Assembly: GCA_027483645.1 (NCBI GenBank) | Contig: JAIXUD010000006.1 | Location: 113,596-177,595 of the forward strand | Direction: 5' to 3' | From: Sphingobacteriales bacterium | GTDB taxonomy: Bacteria; Bacteroidota; Bacteroidia; Chitinophagales; CAIOSU01 | Length of the DNA stretch: 64,000 nucleotides | Shown: positions 19,148 to 28,355 of the stretch, piece after piece | How the letters are laid out: every line of letters begins with the position of its first letter | Position numbering within the stretch: position 1 is the stretch's first letter | Made by a program: the position numbers and the translations under genes | Notes under the pieces: generated by a model | What the model was told of the DNA's origin: nothing | The model's input: the letters and a program-made list of their open reading frames with translations, nothing else | Databases searched by the model: none

Positions 19148-19645
19148 TTAGCTCGGGTCAATGATAAACAGCGGCTGGTCGTATTGCACAGGGCTAGCGT
19201 CTTCTGCCAATACCTTGATAATTTTGCCAGAGTATTCTATCTCTATTTCGTTGAACAGCTTCATGGCCTCGATAATGCAAACGGTATCACCCTTGGCCAC
19301 GGTATCGCCCACCTTTACAAATGGTCCTTTGTCAGGCCCTGGCGAACGGTAGAAGGTACCAATCATGGGCGACTTTACCGTAATGTGGTTGCTGCTCTCG
19401 GCTACAGGTTCTGCCGCTTTTTCGGCAGGTGCTGCCGGGGCTTCTGCTGCTGGGGCAGTGGCTTGCGCCGCTGGCTGTGCCTGTGGCAATGGCTGTGCAT
19501 ACTGAGCAACTGTTGGCGCATATATTACACCTCCTTCAGCGTGCGTGCGAATGGTGATTTTGAATTCACCTTCCTCTATTTTCACTTCGCTCAGGTTTGT
19601 TTTACTCACCATTTTAATGAGCTCCTGTATCTGCTTGAAATCCAT
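19148..19645 (-). CDS. accB: Biotin carboxyl carrier protein of acetyl-CoA carboxylase
   Basis: A 165-residue carrier that ferries biotin-bound carboxyl between the biotin carboxylase and carboxyltransferase parts of acetyl-CoA carboxylase. The N-terminal helical segment (MDFKQIQELIKMV) is followed by an Ala/Pro/Gln-rich flexible linker (about 45-85) and the biotinyl domain with PMIGTFYRSPGP and EAMKL. Lys129 is the biotinylation site. It lies between efp (23 bp upstream) and accC (18 bp downstream). Confidence 0.97.
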   Translation of the reverse strand: MDFKQIQELIKMVSKTNLSEVKIEEGEFKITIRTHAEGGVIYAPTVAQYAQPLPQAQPAAQATAPAAEAPAAPAEKAAEPVAESSNHITVKSPMIGTFYRSPGPDKGPFVKVGDTVAKGDTVCIIEAMKLFNEIEIEYSGKIIKVLAEDASPVQYDQPLFIIDPS

Positions 19646-19668
19646 AAGCGGGTTGGTTGTGTGGTTGG

Positions 19669-20232
19669 TTATTTAGCCCTTTCTACGTAAATTTTTTCCT
19701 TGGTGTCAATTTTGATTTTGTCCCCTTGGTTTACAAACATAGGCACGCTTACTACGGCACCACTTTCTACGGTAGCGGGTTTGGTTACGTTGGTAGCGGT
19801 GTTGCCTTTTACGCCAGGCTCGGTGTAAGTTACTTCCATTATTACAAACTGCGGTACTTCTACGGCAATTATTTTATCGGTTTCGGCATGGGTAAGTACG
19901 TCAATCATATCGCCTTCGCGAAGGTATTCAGGGCTGTCGATTACAAACTCGGGCAACGATACTTGTTCGAAGGTCTCGTTGTTCATAAAGTTGTATCCTT
20001 GGTCGTCTTTGTACAAAAACTGCGATTGGCTGCGCTCAATGCGGGCTGTAGTAATCTTGGCACTCAACTGGAAAGTATGCTCCAAGTTTTTACCAGTAGT
20101 AAGGCTCTTCATTTTACTGCGTACAAAGGCTTGGCCTTTGCCAGGCTTCACGTGCAGAAACTCAACGATCTGCCACAAGTCGCCGTTCATCTCAACACAC
20201 ACGCCATTTTTAATCTCGCTAATATTAGCCAT
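19669..20232 (-). CDS. efp: Translation elongation factor P
   Basis: A 187-residue, three-barrel protein that relieves ribosome stalling at polyproline sequences. The domain I loop is VKPGKGQAFVRSK, with Lys32 at the tip position normally modified in many bacteria. Domain II/III landmarks are YNFMNNETFEQV, VIDSPEYLREGD and DTKEKIYVERAK at the end. First gene of the efp-accB-accC operon, a common order in Bacteroidota. A family B repeat lies immediately upstream (from about 20281). Confidence 0.97.
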   Translation of the reverse strand: MANISEIKNGVCVEMNGDLWQIVEFLHVKPGKGQAFVRSKMKSLTTGKNLEHTFQLSAKITTARIERSQSQFLYKDDQGYNFMNNETFEQVSLPEFVIDSPEYLREGDMIDVLTHAETDKIIAVEVPQFVIMEVTYTEPGVKGNTATNVTKPATVESGAVVSVPMFVNQGDKIKIDTKEKIYVERAK

Positions 20233-20276
20233 AAGGATTGTTTTGTTCGGGTTTCGGGGTGTGAAAATACGTTTTT

Positions 20277-20312
20277 TTTAGACATAAGACACAAGACGCA
20301 AGACACAAGATT
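20277..20312. repeat. Family B repeat (ACAAGACGCAAGACACAAGA)
   Basis: The sequence GACATAAGACACAAGACGCAAGACACAAGA starts about 48 bp upstream of the efp start codon, read in efp orientation. It belongs to the same family as the arrays near 20844, 26799, 32754, 32887 and 48355. Confidence 0.65.
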
Positions 20313-20400
20313 TCAAAATATATATAGTACACTACCCACTGATGATTCCGTTTCCGGTGTCCTTTAGTTACCATTGTTTGTTGTAAGTTAAAACGATTAA

Positions 20401-20814
20401 ATGCGCGCGTCTTTCATCGTACTATTGATACTGCTTTGGGTAAATAACGCCTTCGGGCAACATACCGATACTATTTTCACGCATCGGAATGTGAAGGCAT
20501 GGATAAATTATAACGCCGCTAATATCCCTGTAGATACTATTATGTTTGTTACGGGAATGAACTATCCATCAAAAGCTAAGGAAAAGGGTTGCCAAGGCAT
20601 GTTACAAGCGGAAGTAACTATTGATACCAGTGGCAAAGTTATTATGGTTACAATAATTGAATCAAGCATTACCGCTGAAATAGCGGGTGCGGATTGCAGT
20701 ATGCTAAACACCACTGTTATAAATTATTACCTGAATTTACCATCCTTGCCTTGGATGGCTAGGGATACCACCTACAAAGTTGTTTGGCCTGCACAATTTT
20801 ATCTCGATAATTAG
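20401..20814 (+). CDS. Secreted small protein with TonB C-terminal-like domain
   Basis: A 137-residue protein with a signal peptide (SFIVLLILLWVNNAFG) and a domain resembling the TonB C-terminal fold: NYPSKAKEKGCQGMLQAEVTIDTSGKVIMVTIIES (about residues 50-85). It lacks the membrane anchor and proline-rich spacer of a true TonB, so it is more likely one of the small periplasmic TonB-C domain proteins common in Bacteroidota than an energy transducer. Function unknown. Confidence 0.65.
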   Translation: MRASFIVLLILLWVNNAFGQHTDTIFTHRNVKAWINYNAANIPVDTIMFVTGMNYPSKAKEKGCQGMLQAEVTIDTSGKVIMVTIIESSITAEIAGADCSMLNTTVINYYLNLPSLPWMARDTTYKVVWPAQFYLDN

Positions 20815-20839
20815 GCAAGCAATTACGAAGTAATAAATG

Positions 20840-20956
20840 TTTTGAAGCAATCTTGAGTCTTGCGTCTTGTGTCTTGTGTCTTGTGTCTTGCGTCTAATTT
20901 CATCACGGATTTTATTTTTTTGAAGCAATCTTGTGTCTTGTGTCTTGCGTCTAATA
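20840..20956. repeat. Family B repeat, two tandem modules with TTGAAGCAATC heads
   Basis: Two modules, each opening TTTTGAAGCAATCTTG and continuing as CTTGTGTCTTGCGTCTAAT-type arrays, occupy most of the space between the TonB-C-like gene and the ferredoxin-NADP reductase gene. The second ends about 18 bp before the reductase ATG, so it probably forms part of its 5' leader. Confidence 0.75.
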
Positions 20957-20974
20957 ATCTCTTATTTTTACACC

Positions 20975-21985
20975 ATGATTCAAACAGATATTTGCATAGT
21001 AGGAGCAGGGCCAGTGGGGCTTTTTGCCATATTTGAAGCGGGATTGTTGAAAATGCGTTGCCACTTGGTAGATGCACTGCCGCAGATTGGCGGCCAGCTT
21101 TCGGAAATCTATCCTAAAAAACCGATTTACGATATACCTGGTTTCCCGACCGTATTGGCGCAGGAGCTGGTGGACAACTTGGTAAAGCAGGCCGAGCCCT
21201 TCCAGCCAACCTATACCTTGGGCGAGCGTATCGAAACCTACGAGCGGCTAGAGGACAATACCTTCCTTATTAAAACCAATGAAGGCACGGAGATAAACGC
21301 CAAAATCATCTGCATTGCCGGCGGGCTAGGTTGTTTTGAGCCACGCAAGCCCGAAGTGGAAGGGTTGGAGCGTTTCGAGAGCGGTAAGGGCATTGCCTAC
21401 ATGATATTGGACCCCGAGAAATACCGCAACAAACGGGTAATCATTGCCGGTGCGGGCGATTCTGCGCTGGACTGGACTATTTTTTTGGCGAATGGCGTGG
21501 CATCGGAAGTGACTTTGGTACACCGCAGCCAATCTTTCCGCGGGGCGCCCGATTCGGTGGAGAAGGTGATGCAGTTGGCAGCAGCCGGCAAAATCAAGTT
21601 GTTGCTAGATAGCAACATCCACTCCCTGAACGGTGACGCCCATTTGGAGAGTGTAAGCTTTATCAACAAAGAAGACCAAGTAAGCGATGTAGCTTGCGAC
21701 TATATGATCCCGCTATTCGGCCTTAGCCCTAAACTGGGCCCGATCGAAGCTTGGGGCTTAAACCTTGACAAAAACGCCATCGAGGTAAACGTACACGACT
21801 ACAGTACCAACGTTCCGGGCATCTATGCCATTGGCGACATCAATACTTACCCCGGTAAATTGAAACTCATCCTCTGCGGTTTCCATGAAGCGGCATTGAT
21901 GTGCCACGGTGCTTACAAATACCTCTACCCTGAGAAGAAAGTGACGTTGAAGTACACTACCGTGAATGGGGTCAATGGGTTTTAA
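20975..21985 (+). CDS. Ferredoxin/flavodoxin--NADP+ reductase (thioredoxin-reductase-like type)
   Basis: A 336-residue two-dinucleotide-binding flavoprotein: FAD motif IVGAGPVGLFAIFEAG (about residues 7-22), IGGQLSEIYPKKPIYDIPGFP (about 38-58), NADP motif IIAGAGDSALDW, and C-terminal FAD contact GIYAIGDINTYPGKLKLILCGFHEAAL. The CxxC redox pair of true thioredoxin reductases is absent, which places it with the YumC-type ferredoxin-NADP reductases. The frame extends upstream to 20933 but that portion is translated family B repeat; ATG 20975 gives the proper N-terminus. Confidence 0.92.
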   Translation: MIQTDICIVGAGPVGLFAIFEAGLLKMRCHLVDALPQIGGQLSEIYPKKPIYDIPGFPTVLAQELVDNLVKQAEPFQPTYTLGERIETYERLEDNTFLIKTNEGTEINAKIICIAGGLGCFEPRKPEVEGLERFESGKGIAYMILDPEKYRNKRVIIAGAGDSALDWTIFLANGVASEVTLVHRSQSFRGAPDSVEKVMQLAAAGKIKLLLDSNIHSLNGDAHLESVSFINKEDQVSDVACDYMIPLFGLSPKLGPIEAWGLNLDKNAIEVNVHDYSTNVPGIYAIGDINTYPGKLKLILCGFHEAALMCHGAYKYLYPEKKVTLKYTTVNGVNGF

Positions 21986-22081
21986 GAGTGAACAACGTTT
22001 GCTACACAACTAGTTAAAGTCTTGATAGTTGGTAACGCCCAAGGCAATACTACTTGATGCTAAAGTTGCTAACTTTACACG

Positions 22082-22381
22082 ATGCGCATGCCCCAGTTCT
22101 CCATACCGCCCTTCCTGCTCAACAAGTACGTAATTACGGCCGTGGTGTTTTTGGTATGGTTGATATTTTTTGATAGGCATAACCTCATCACCCAGTTCAA
22201 GCTCAAGCAAGAGCTTACCTCGCTGGAAAAGGAGAAGCAATACTACCAAGACCAAGCAGTAGCCGTAGAGGCCGAGGCCAAGAGCCTGTTTACCAGCGCC
22301 GAAAAGCTGGAGAAATTCGCCCGCGAAGAGTACTTCATGAAGAAAGACCACGAAGAGGTTTTTGTGATTGTGGAGGAATAG
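22082..22381 (+). CDS. FtsB/DivIC-like septum formation initiator protein
   Basis: A 99-residue single-pass membrane protein: one helix (KYVITAVVFLVWLIFFD, about residues 15-31), then a coiled coil rich in Glu, Lys and Leu (about 35-70), and the motif EKLEKFAREEYFMKKDHEEVF near the end, the family signature. Such proteins form the FtsB-FtsL-FtsQ-type bridge in the divisome. The gene stands alone 96 bp after the reductase gene. Confidence 0.85.
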   Translation: MRMPQFSIPPFLLNKYVITAVVFLVWLIFFDRHNLITQFKLKQELTSLEKEKQYYQDQAVAVEAEAKSLFTSAEKLEKFAREEYFMKKDHEEVFVIVEE

Positions 22382-22461
22382 TTGGGTTTTCCCTTTATAG
22401 ATTTTAGTTGTAAATTAGTTTGGCTAGGCATGTTTGTTCCTGTAGTCAACTATCGTTTCAG

Positions 22462-22713
22462 ATGATGGAAATCGAGGAAATCAGAAAGTCACTAAGAGAA
22501 ACTATTGATACGGCTGATGAAAAGCTTTTGAGGCTACTCCATAACATTGTTTTGGCCCATACCAATACCTATGAGCTTACCCAATGGCAAAAAGATGAGT
22601 TGAATAGAAGGTCGGAGGCTGATGAGGAGGGACTAAGTTGGGAAGAAGTTAAGCAACGCATCCGTTCTGGGCATCAAGCTCGTATCAATAGAGACCATTC
22701 AGAAAACGATTAG
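22462..22713 (+). CDS. Small antitoxin-like protein
   Basis: An 83-residue acidic protein beginning MMEIEEIRKSLRETID and ending ELTQWQKDELNRRSEADEEGLSWEEVKQRIRSG. The final segment resembles the C-terminal toxin-binding part of addiction-module antitoxins (pattern LS--W--EL--R------G---W-EV---I). No toxin gene follows: the next gene is a lipoprotein on the other strand. It may be an orphan antitoxin or a protein of another function. The codons upstream of ATG 22462 lack support. Confidence 0.6.
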   Translation: MMEIEEIRKSLRETIDTADEKLLRLLHNIVLAHTNTYELTQWQKDELNRRSEADEEGLSWEEVKQRIRSGHQARINRDHSEND

Positions 22714-22716
22714 CCA

Positions 22717-23385
22717 TCATATTTGATCCCGTTTGCTGGTACATATTCTCTCTACCATCCTTACAACTTTTAAGAAATTACCCAGCTCTTCAACATTAGT
22801 GTATTTGCCCAAACGCTCCATAGCCATATCTGGCGACCAACGCACCCAGACCCTGTTTACGCCACCCTTGCTAATTTCTAGCACATAATCTTCTCCATCA
22901 CCACCGCGAAAGCGATAGTCCGCGCCAGCTGGAATATCATATAGCTGTGTTTGTTCAACCAAATCCTCAAGAGAATCCAATACTATCTCATCACGGTTTA
23001 TGGTGAACAACGTGTCAAACCATCGCTTGTTGTAAACCATATTTTCACTTAACTGATCATAAGCGTGAATTGAAATAGTAGCAATATTATCACTTAGCAC
23101 CAACTGCCGATAAACAAGCGGTGTCCACATATACCCTTGCAGTATCAAACGATATACCACCTCACCTTCTTTTGCTTCTATCCTATCTTGTTTCCATACC
23201 TGCCTAAATACATTCCAACCAAAGCAGACCCCAGCTTCTTCTACATTTTCCTGTGGGCAGTACATAAAATCATCAACCAAAGGTATACGGGTACTTTCTT
23301 CCTTCGGGGTGGTTGGCACAACAAGTTCGGTAGGCTGCTGGCACGCGATGCCCATAATAACTAATAGAACAATAGTATATTTCAT
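22717..23385 (-). CDS. Hypothetical lipoprotein
   Basis: A 222-residue protein with lipobox VIMGIAC (signal MKYTIVLLVIMGIAC) and a mature domain of unknown type that contains EEAGVCFGWNVFRQVWKQD, WTPLVYRQLVL and RVWVRWSPDMAMERLGKY. Start taken at ATG 23385; ATG 23391 would add two residues. It converges on the antitoxin-like gene with 3 bp between stops. I do not recognise a family. Confidence 0.65.
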   Translation of the reverse strand: MKYTIVLLVIMGIACQQPTELVVPTTPKEESTRIPLVDDFMYCPQENVEEAGVCFGWNVFRQVWKQDRIEAKEGEVVYRLILQGYMWTPLVYRQLVLSDNIATISIHAYDQLSENMVYNKRWFDTLFTINRDEIVLDSLEDLVEQTQLYDIPAGADYRFRGGDGEDYVLEISKGGVNRVWVRWSPDMAMERLGKYTNVEELGNFLKVVRMVERICTSKRDQI

Positions 23386-23432
23386 GCACATCCTTTTTCT
23401 TAAAGTTAAGGCAAAACACTAACTTCATTTCT

Positions 23433-23786
23433 ATGCACATCGAATCCTTCCGCGAATATTGCTTGGCCAAAAAAGCCGTAACCGAGGGGTTTCCTTTCGG
23501 CGAGACGGTATTGGTATTTAAGGTGGCGGGCAAAATGTTTGCCCTAGCCGCTATGGATAGAGACCCATTTCAAGTAAACCTAAAGTGCGACCCCGAGCGT
23601 GCAGTAGAACTACGCGACCAATACGAAGACATCATACCCGGCTACCACATGAGCAAAGCGAACTGGAACTCCGTAATCATCGGCAACGGCCGCCTACCCG
23701 ATAAGCTGCTAAAGGAATTGATTGACCACTCTTATGAATTGATCGTAGCTAGTTTGACCAAGAAGCAGCGGGCGGAAATGGAGTAG
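23433..23786 (+). CDS. MmcQ/YjbR-family protein
   Basis: A 117-residue protein matching the MmcQ/YjbR family throughout: FREYCLAKKAVTEGFPFGETVLVFKVAGKMFAL (about residues 6-38), QVNLKCDPERAVELRDQY, PGYHMSKANWNSV and LIDHSYELIVASL. These small proteins have a CyaY-like fold and are often called DNA-binding, but their function is not settled. A single gene, 47 bp from the divergent lipoprotein gene. Confidence 0.9.
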   Translation: MHIESFREYCLAKKAVTEGFPFGETVLVFKVAGKMFALAAMDRDPFQVNLKCDPERAVELRDQYEDIIPGYHMSKANWNSVIIGNGRLPDKLLKELIDHSYELIVASLTKKQRAEME

Positions 23787-23885
23787 AAATCATTGCCATC
23801 TTAATGAGCATCATTGCGCCAAGGGGGCGTTTTTATGCGGGCAATGATGGATTGTGTGAAATGCGCGAATTTTACGAAAAACAAA

Positions 23886-23920
23886 GAAGCCGCAACCACG
23901 CAGGGCGTGGTGGCGGCTTC
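23886..23920 (-). terminator. Terminator of the atpD-atpC transcript
   Basis: A long stem (GAAGCCGC-ACCACGC pairing with GCGTGGT-GCGGCTTC, 3-base loop, one A-G bulge pair) is followed on the minus strand by TTTGTTTTTCG. It lies 25 bp beyond the atpC stop. Confidence 0.85.
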
Positions 23921-23944
23921 TTGATAAGTATACCCTTCGGGAAA

Positions 23945-24199
23945 TTAAGCAGCTACTTCTGTTGCGCCTTCTACCAACACGGTAATGTTGTTGTTCAAGC
24001 ACTCTACAAATCCGCTCTCAATTTCGAATAGCTTTACGCCCTGTGCCGAGTTTACACGGATGGGGCCCTTAGCCAGCGCCGAAATAATCGGTGCGTGGTT
24101 GTTCAGCATTTCGAATGAGCCAGCAGCGCCAGGTACTTTCACACCTGTCACCTCGCCTTCGTACAGCTTCTTCTCCGGGGTTAGTATGGTCAATTTCAT
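23945..24199 (-). CDS. atpC: F-type ATP synthase epsilon subunit
   Basis: An 84-residue short-form epsilon subunit of the F1 central stalk. It starts MKLTILTPEKKLYEGEVTGVKVPGAAGSFEMLNNHAPIISAL, the standard N-terminal beta-sandwich, and lacks the long C-terminal helical hairpin of E. coli epsilon, as is usual in Bacteroidota. It lies 14 bp after atpD and ends at a strong terminator. Confidence 0.95.
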   Translation of the reverse strand: MKLTILTPEKKLYEGEVTGVKVPGAAGSFEMLNNHAPIISALAKGPIRVNSAQGVKLFEIESGFVECLNNNITVLVEGATEVAA

Positions 24200-24213
24200 C
24201 TTAGCGAGTTGTA

Positions 24214-26214
<2,001 letters not shown>

Positions 26215-26488
26215 GGAAGTGCCAAATGCCCTCTCGGGAGGGCCGCTGCCTAAATGGTTTTGGCTCGAAGAAATAAGCTTCCCTATCCGAGCGAAAAATG
26301 CAACGAGAAATAAATGCAGCGGGGTGGGTCGGTGCTATGAGTAGGAAGCTATAATACTCGCATGAAATCTCCAACATAATTGCGATTTCCTTGCTACGAA
26401 AACCCACCTCGACGCGCGCCGAAACCTTGCCTTGATTGTTAATGGTAAGTTGCGCGTCGGTCCTCCCAAGGAGGACATCTGGCACTTC
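26215..26488. repeat. Imperfect inverted-repeat element, about 270 bp
   Basis: The left arm (about 26215-26244) contains GAAGTGCCAAATG and CCCTCTCGGGAGGG. The right arm (about 26459-26488) contains CCTCCCAAGGAGG and ATCTGGCACTTC and is its imperfect reverse complement over some 29 bp. Each arm also folds into its own small hairpin. No gene is supported inside. Confidence 0.45.
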
Positions 26489-26623
26489 ACAACCATCCTT
26501 AAAAGCCTTGTAATGGTGCGAAGTTGCTATTTAAACGCATGTGTATCAAAAAATGCCATTCCTCATTTCCATTTCCAGTTCAACCCGAAACCCGTAACTC
26601 GCAACCCGCAACCTCATCCCCCC

Positions 26624-27649
26624 ATGCGCCCCACCAAGCTTACCCCTGCCCTACTGGATGCCTTTCGCACCGTTATTGCCGACGAGTGGGCGGCCCTGGC
26701 TTTTACCGAGGAGGAACTGGTATGGCAGGCCAACCAGCACCTGCCCGAAACTGACCGCATTACCTACCGCACCTACCAAAGGTATAAGGCTGAGATTTTG
26801 GAGACACAAGACGCAATATGTGAGACACAAGACGCAAGACACAAGACACAAGACTTGCTGCATGATAATGAAGATGAAAGAGAAATAGAGAGCGAGAACG
26901 AGAAACTGGTGCGAGATATGCACGATACCCTAAAAGAGGCTCTGCTGGCGCAAAAGAAGGCGCTGGTACGGGGCATTTGCGAGGGCCAGCCCAACTGGCG
27001 GCGCTATACTTGGCTGCTGGAACGCAAATTCCCTGACTTTAGGCTAAAGCAATTAACGGATGTACTAACGAAGCCAAAAGAGCCTGTAAACAAGGAGGAA
27101 AATGAAGCGCTAAAGAAGGGGGATGCCGAATTGAAAGACAAGCAAAGGCGAGAGGCTTGGATTGAGAAGATGGATGCCCATAAGGCAGAGGAAGCGGAGC
27201 GCATGAAAGACCCAGCATACAAGTGGCAGCGGAAAGGCGGACCTTGGAAGCCCCGACGGGGTGGCGGTTATGATACCATGCACATCCACGAGTTGAAAGC
27301 GCTTGAGGAAGAAATGGCGCGCGACGTGGCGGCAGGCTACCAGAACCCCTATGCCCACCTAGGATACCGCCCCGACCCAGTGGAGCGGACTAGCGGGATA
27401 TACCTGATAATGGGCATGGGCGAAGACCGGCTGCCCCTAAGGGCGCACGTGTGCCGCGTGGCTGATGCCCCTTACGGGGAAGAGCGGGAGGCACTGTGGC
27501 TGGCACAGGAACAGGAGCGGCGAAACATCATCCGTGCCGAGCAGGGCCTGCCGCCAGAGAACTTACCCGAGCCACCAGCCGAAACCCCCACCGAGCATGA
27601 GGGCCGCGGGCGGAATAGGATTTATGGGCATTCGGGGATGGGAAATTGA
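26624..27649 (+). CDS. Hypothetical terminase-like protein carrying a translated family B repeat
   Basis: A 341-residue hydrophilic protein starting MRPTKLTPALLDAFRTVIADEWAALAFTEEELV. The N-terminal 60 residues could be a helix-turn-helix region. At about residues 59-78 it contains ETQDAICETQDARHKTQD, the direct translation of the family B DNA repeat (26799-26855). Then come GICEGQPNWRRYTWLLERKFPDFRL, resembling the W-LERRFP motif of some phage terminase small subunits, a Lys/Glu-rich coiled region (about 150-215), and a Pro-rich tail. No phage neighbours are present. The terminase link is weak. The open frame upstream of 26624 to 26432 looks non-coding. Surrounded by repeat elements. Confidence 0.55.
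   Translation: MRPTKLTPALLDAFRTVIADEWAALAFTEEELVWQANQHLPETDRITYRTYQRYKAEILETQDAICETQDARHKTQDLLHDNEDEREIESENEKLVRDMHDTLKEALLAQKKALVRGICEGQPNWRRYTWLLERKFPDFRLKQLTDVLTKPKEPVNKEENEALKKGDAELKDKQRREAWIEKMDAHKAEEAERMKDPAYKWQRKGGPWKPRRGGGYDTMHIHELKALEEEMARDVAAGYQNPYAHLGYRPDPVERTSGIYLIMGMGEDRLPLRAHVCRVADAPYGEEREALWLAQEQERRNIIRAEQGLPPENLPEPPAETPTEHEGRGRNRIYGHSGMGN
26799..26856. repeat. Family B repeat inside a reading frame
   Basis: GAGACACAAGACGCAA and, after a short gap, GAGACACAAGACGCAAGACACAAGACACAAGAC run through codons of the hypothetical gene without breaking the frame. Confidence 0.75.
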
Positions 27650-27700
27650 TGTAAGAATTACAATGTGTTGGACGGAATAGAATGAGTTGATTTGACGCAT

Positions 27701-27925
27701 ATCTCGCGTAAGCATTTGCTTGTGTGTTTTTGCGACCAGTCTTGCCTGAGGCTAGACTGGTCCACGCAATACGGTCCACATAACGTGGTTAAGAAATAGT
27801 ACAATATCAGAAATAGAAATGCAGGTCAAACTTTGGCTTCGGTACATCGGCCAGCTTTTTACCGCATTATATGAACCCGTGAATACGGGTCACAAAAAAC
27901 ACACAAGCAAATGCTTGCGCGAGAT
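27701..27925. mobile_element. 225-bp element with 31-bp terminal inverted repeats
   Basis: The left end ATCTCGCGTAAGCATTTGCTTG plus TGTGTTTTT (27701-27731) matches the reverse complement of the right end (27894-27925) with only one or two mismatches. The interior holds a second hairpin (GACCAGTCTTGCC/GGCTAGACTGGTC-like, about 27735-27765) and no gene. The form resembles a MITE or other non-autonomous element; no clear target-site duplication was seen. Confidence 0.55.
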
Positions 27926-27988
27926 GAGGGGTACGATGTACGATGTACGATGTGTTGTATCATATAGAATAGATTGATTTGGCCCCTT

Positions 27989-28122
27989 GCTGCCTTGAGC
28001 CTCTGGGCTTAAGGCGTAGTGCTTTCCAGCCTCATGGCTGTTTTACCAAACAAGCATTTCAACAGCGAGGACGCTGTTAGGTGGTTGTTGCCTTAAGCGA
28101 GGACGCTTAAGGCAGCAGGGGG
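27989..28122. mobile_element. 134-bp palindromic element, copy 1 (left of porin gene)
   Basis: Ends are inverted: GCTGCCTTGAGC at the left, GCTTAAGGCAGC at the right. The core ACAAGCATTTCAACAGCGAGG and the hairpin CCTTAAGCGAGGACGCTTAAGG are shared with copy 2 (29528-29661) in the same orientation. A GTACGATGTACGATGTAC array lies just before it at about 27931-27955. The 200 bp between this copy and the porin gene contain nothing else recognised. Confidence 0.6.
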
Positions 28123-28355
28123 CTGCTTACCGCCGCTGCCGTTTTCCAGTTGTACTATTTTGCTTGATGGTATTGATTTGATGAGGTACCCATCCCCCTG
28201 CATCTAGCAAAAGCATTGCTTGGGCTATTTATGAGACCAGTATGCAGATTTTCTTTAACATTTAAACGGCACATCCAATTAGCCCAAGCTACGTCGTAAA
28301 TGTATTAAAACTTAACTTAGCCTTGGACGGGCTTCCAAACCTATACTTAAGAACC

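Noticed and set aside
18575..19690. 371-codon open frame on the plus strand
   Set aside because: It lies antisense to accC and accB, and its sequence is low in normal protein features; the minus-strand genes are certain.
20401..20814. TonB energy transducer
   Set aside because: It has a cleavable signal peptide and no proline-rich spacer or ExbB/ExbD neighbours; only the C-terminal-like domain is present.
20281..20960. Short repeated motifs as a CRISPR array
   Set aside because: Family B arrays are gapless low-complexity runs without unique spacers of constant length.
26432..27649. Prophage
   Set aside because: Only one weak terminase-like motif is present; no integrase, capsid, portal or tail genes were found nearby.
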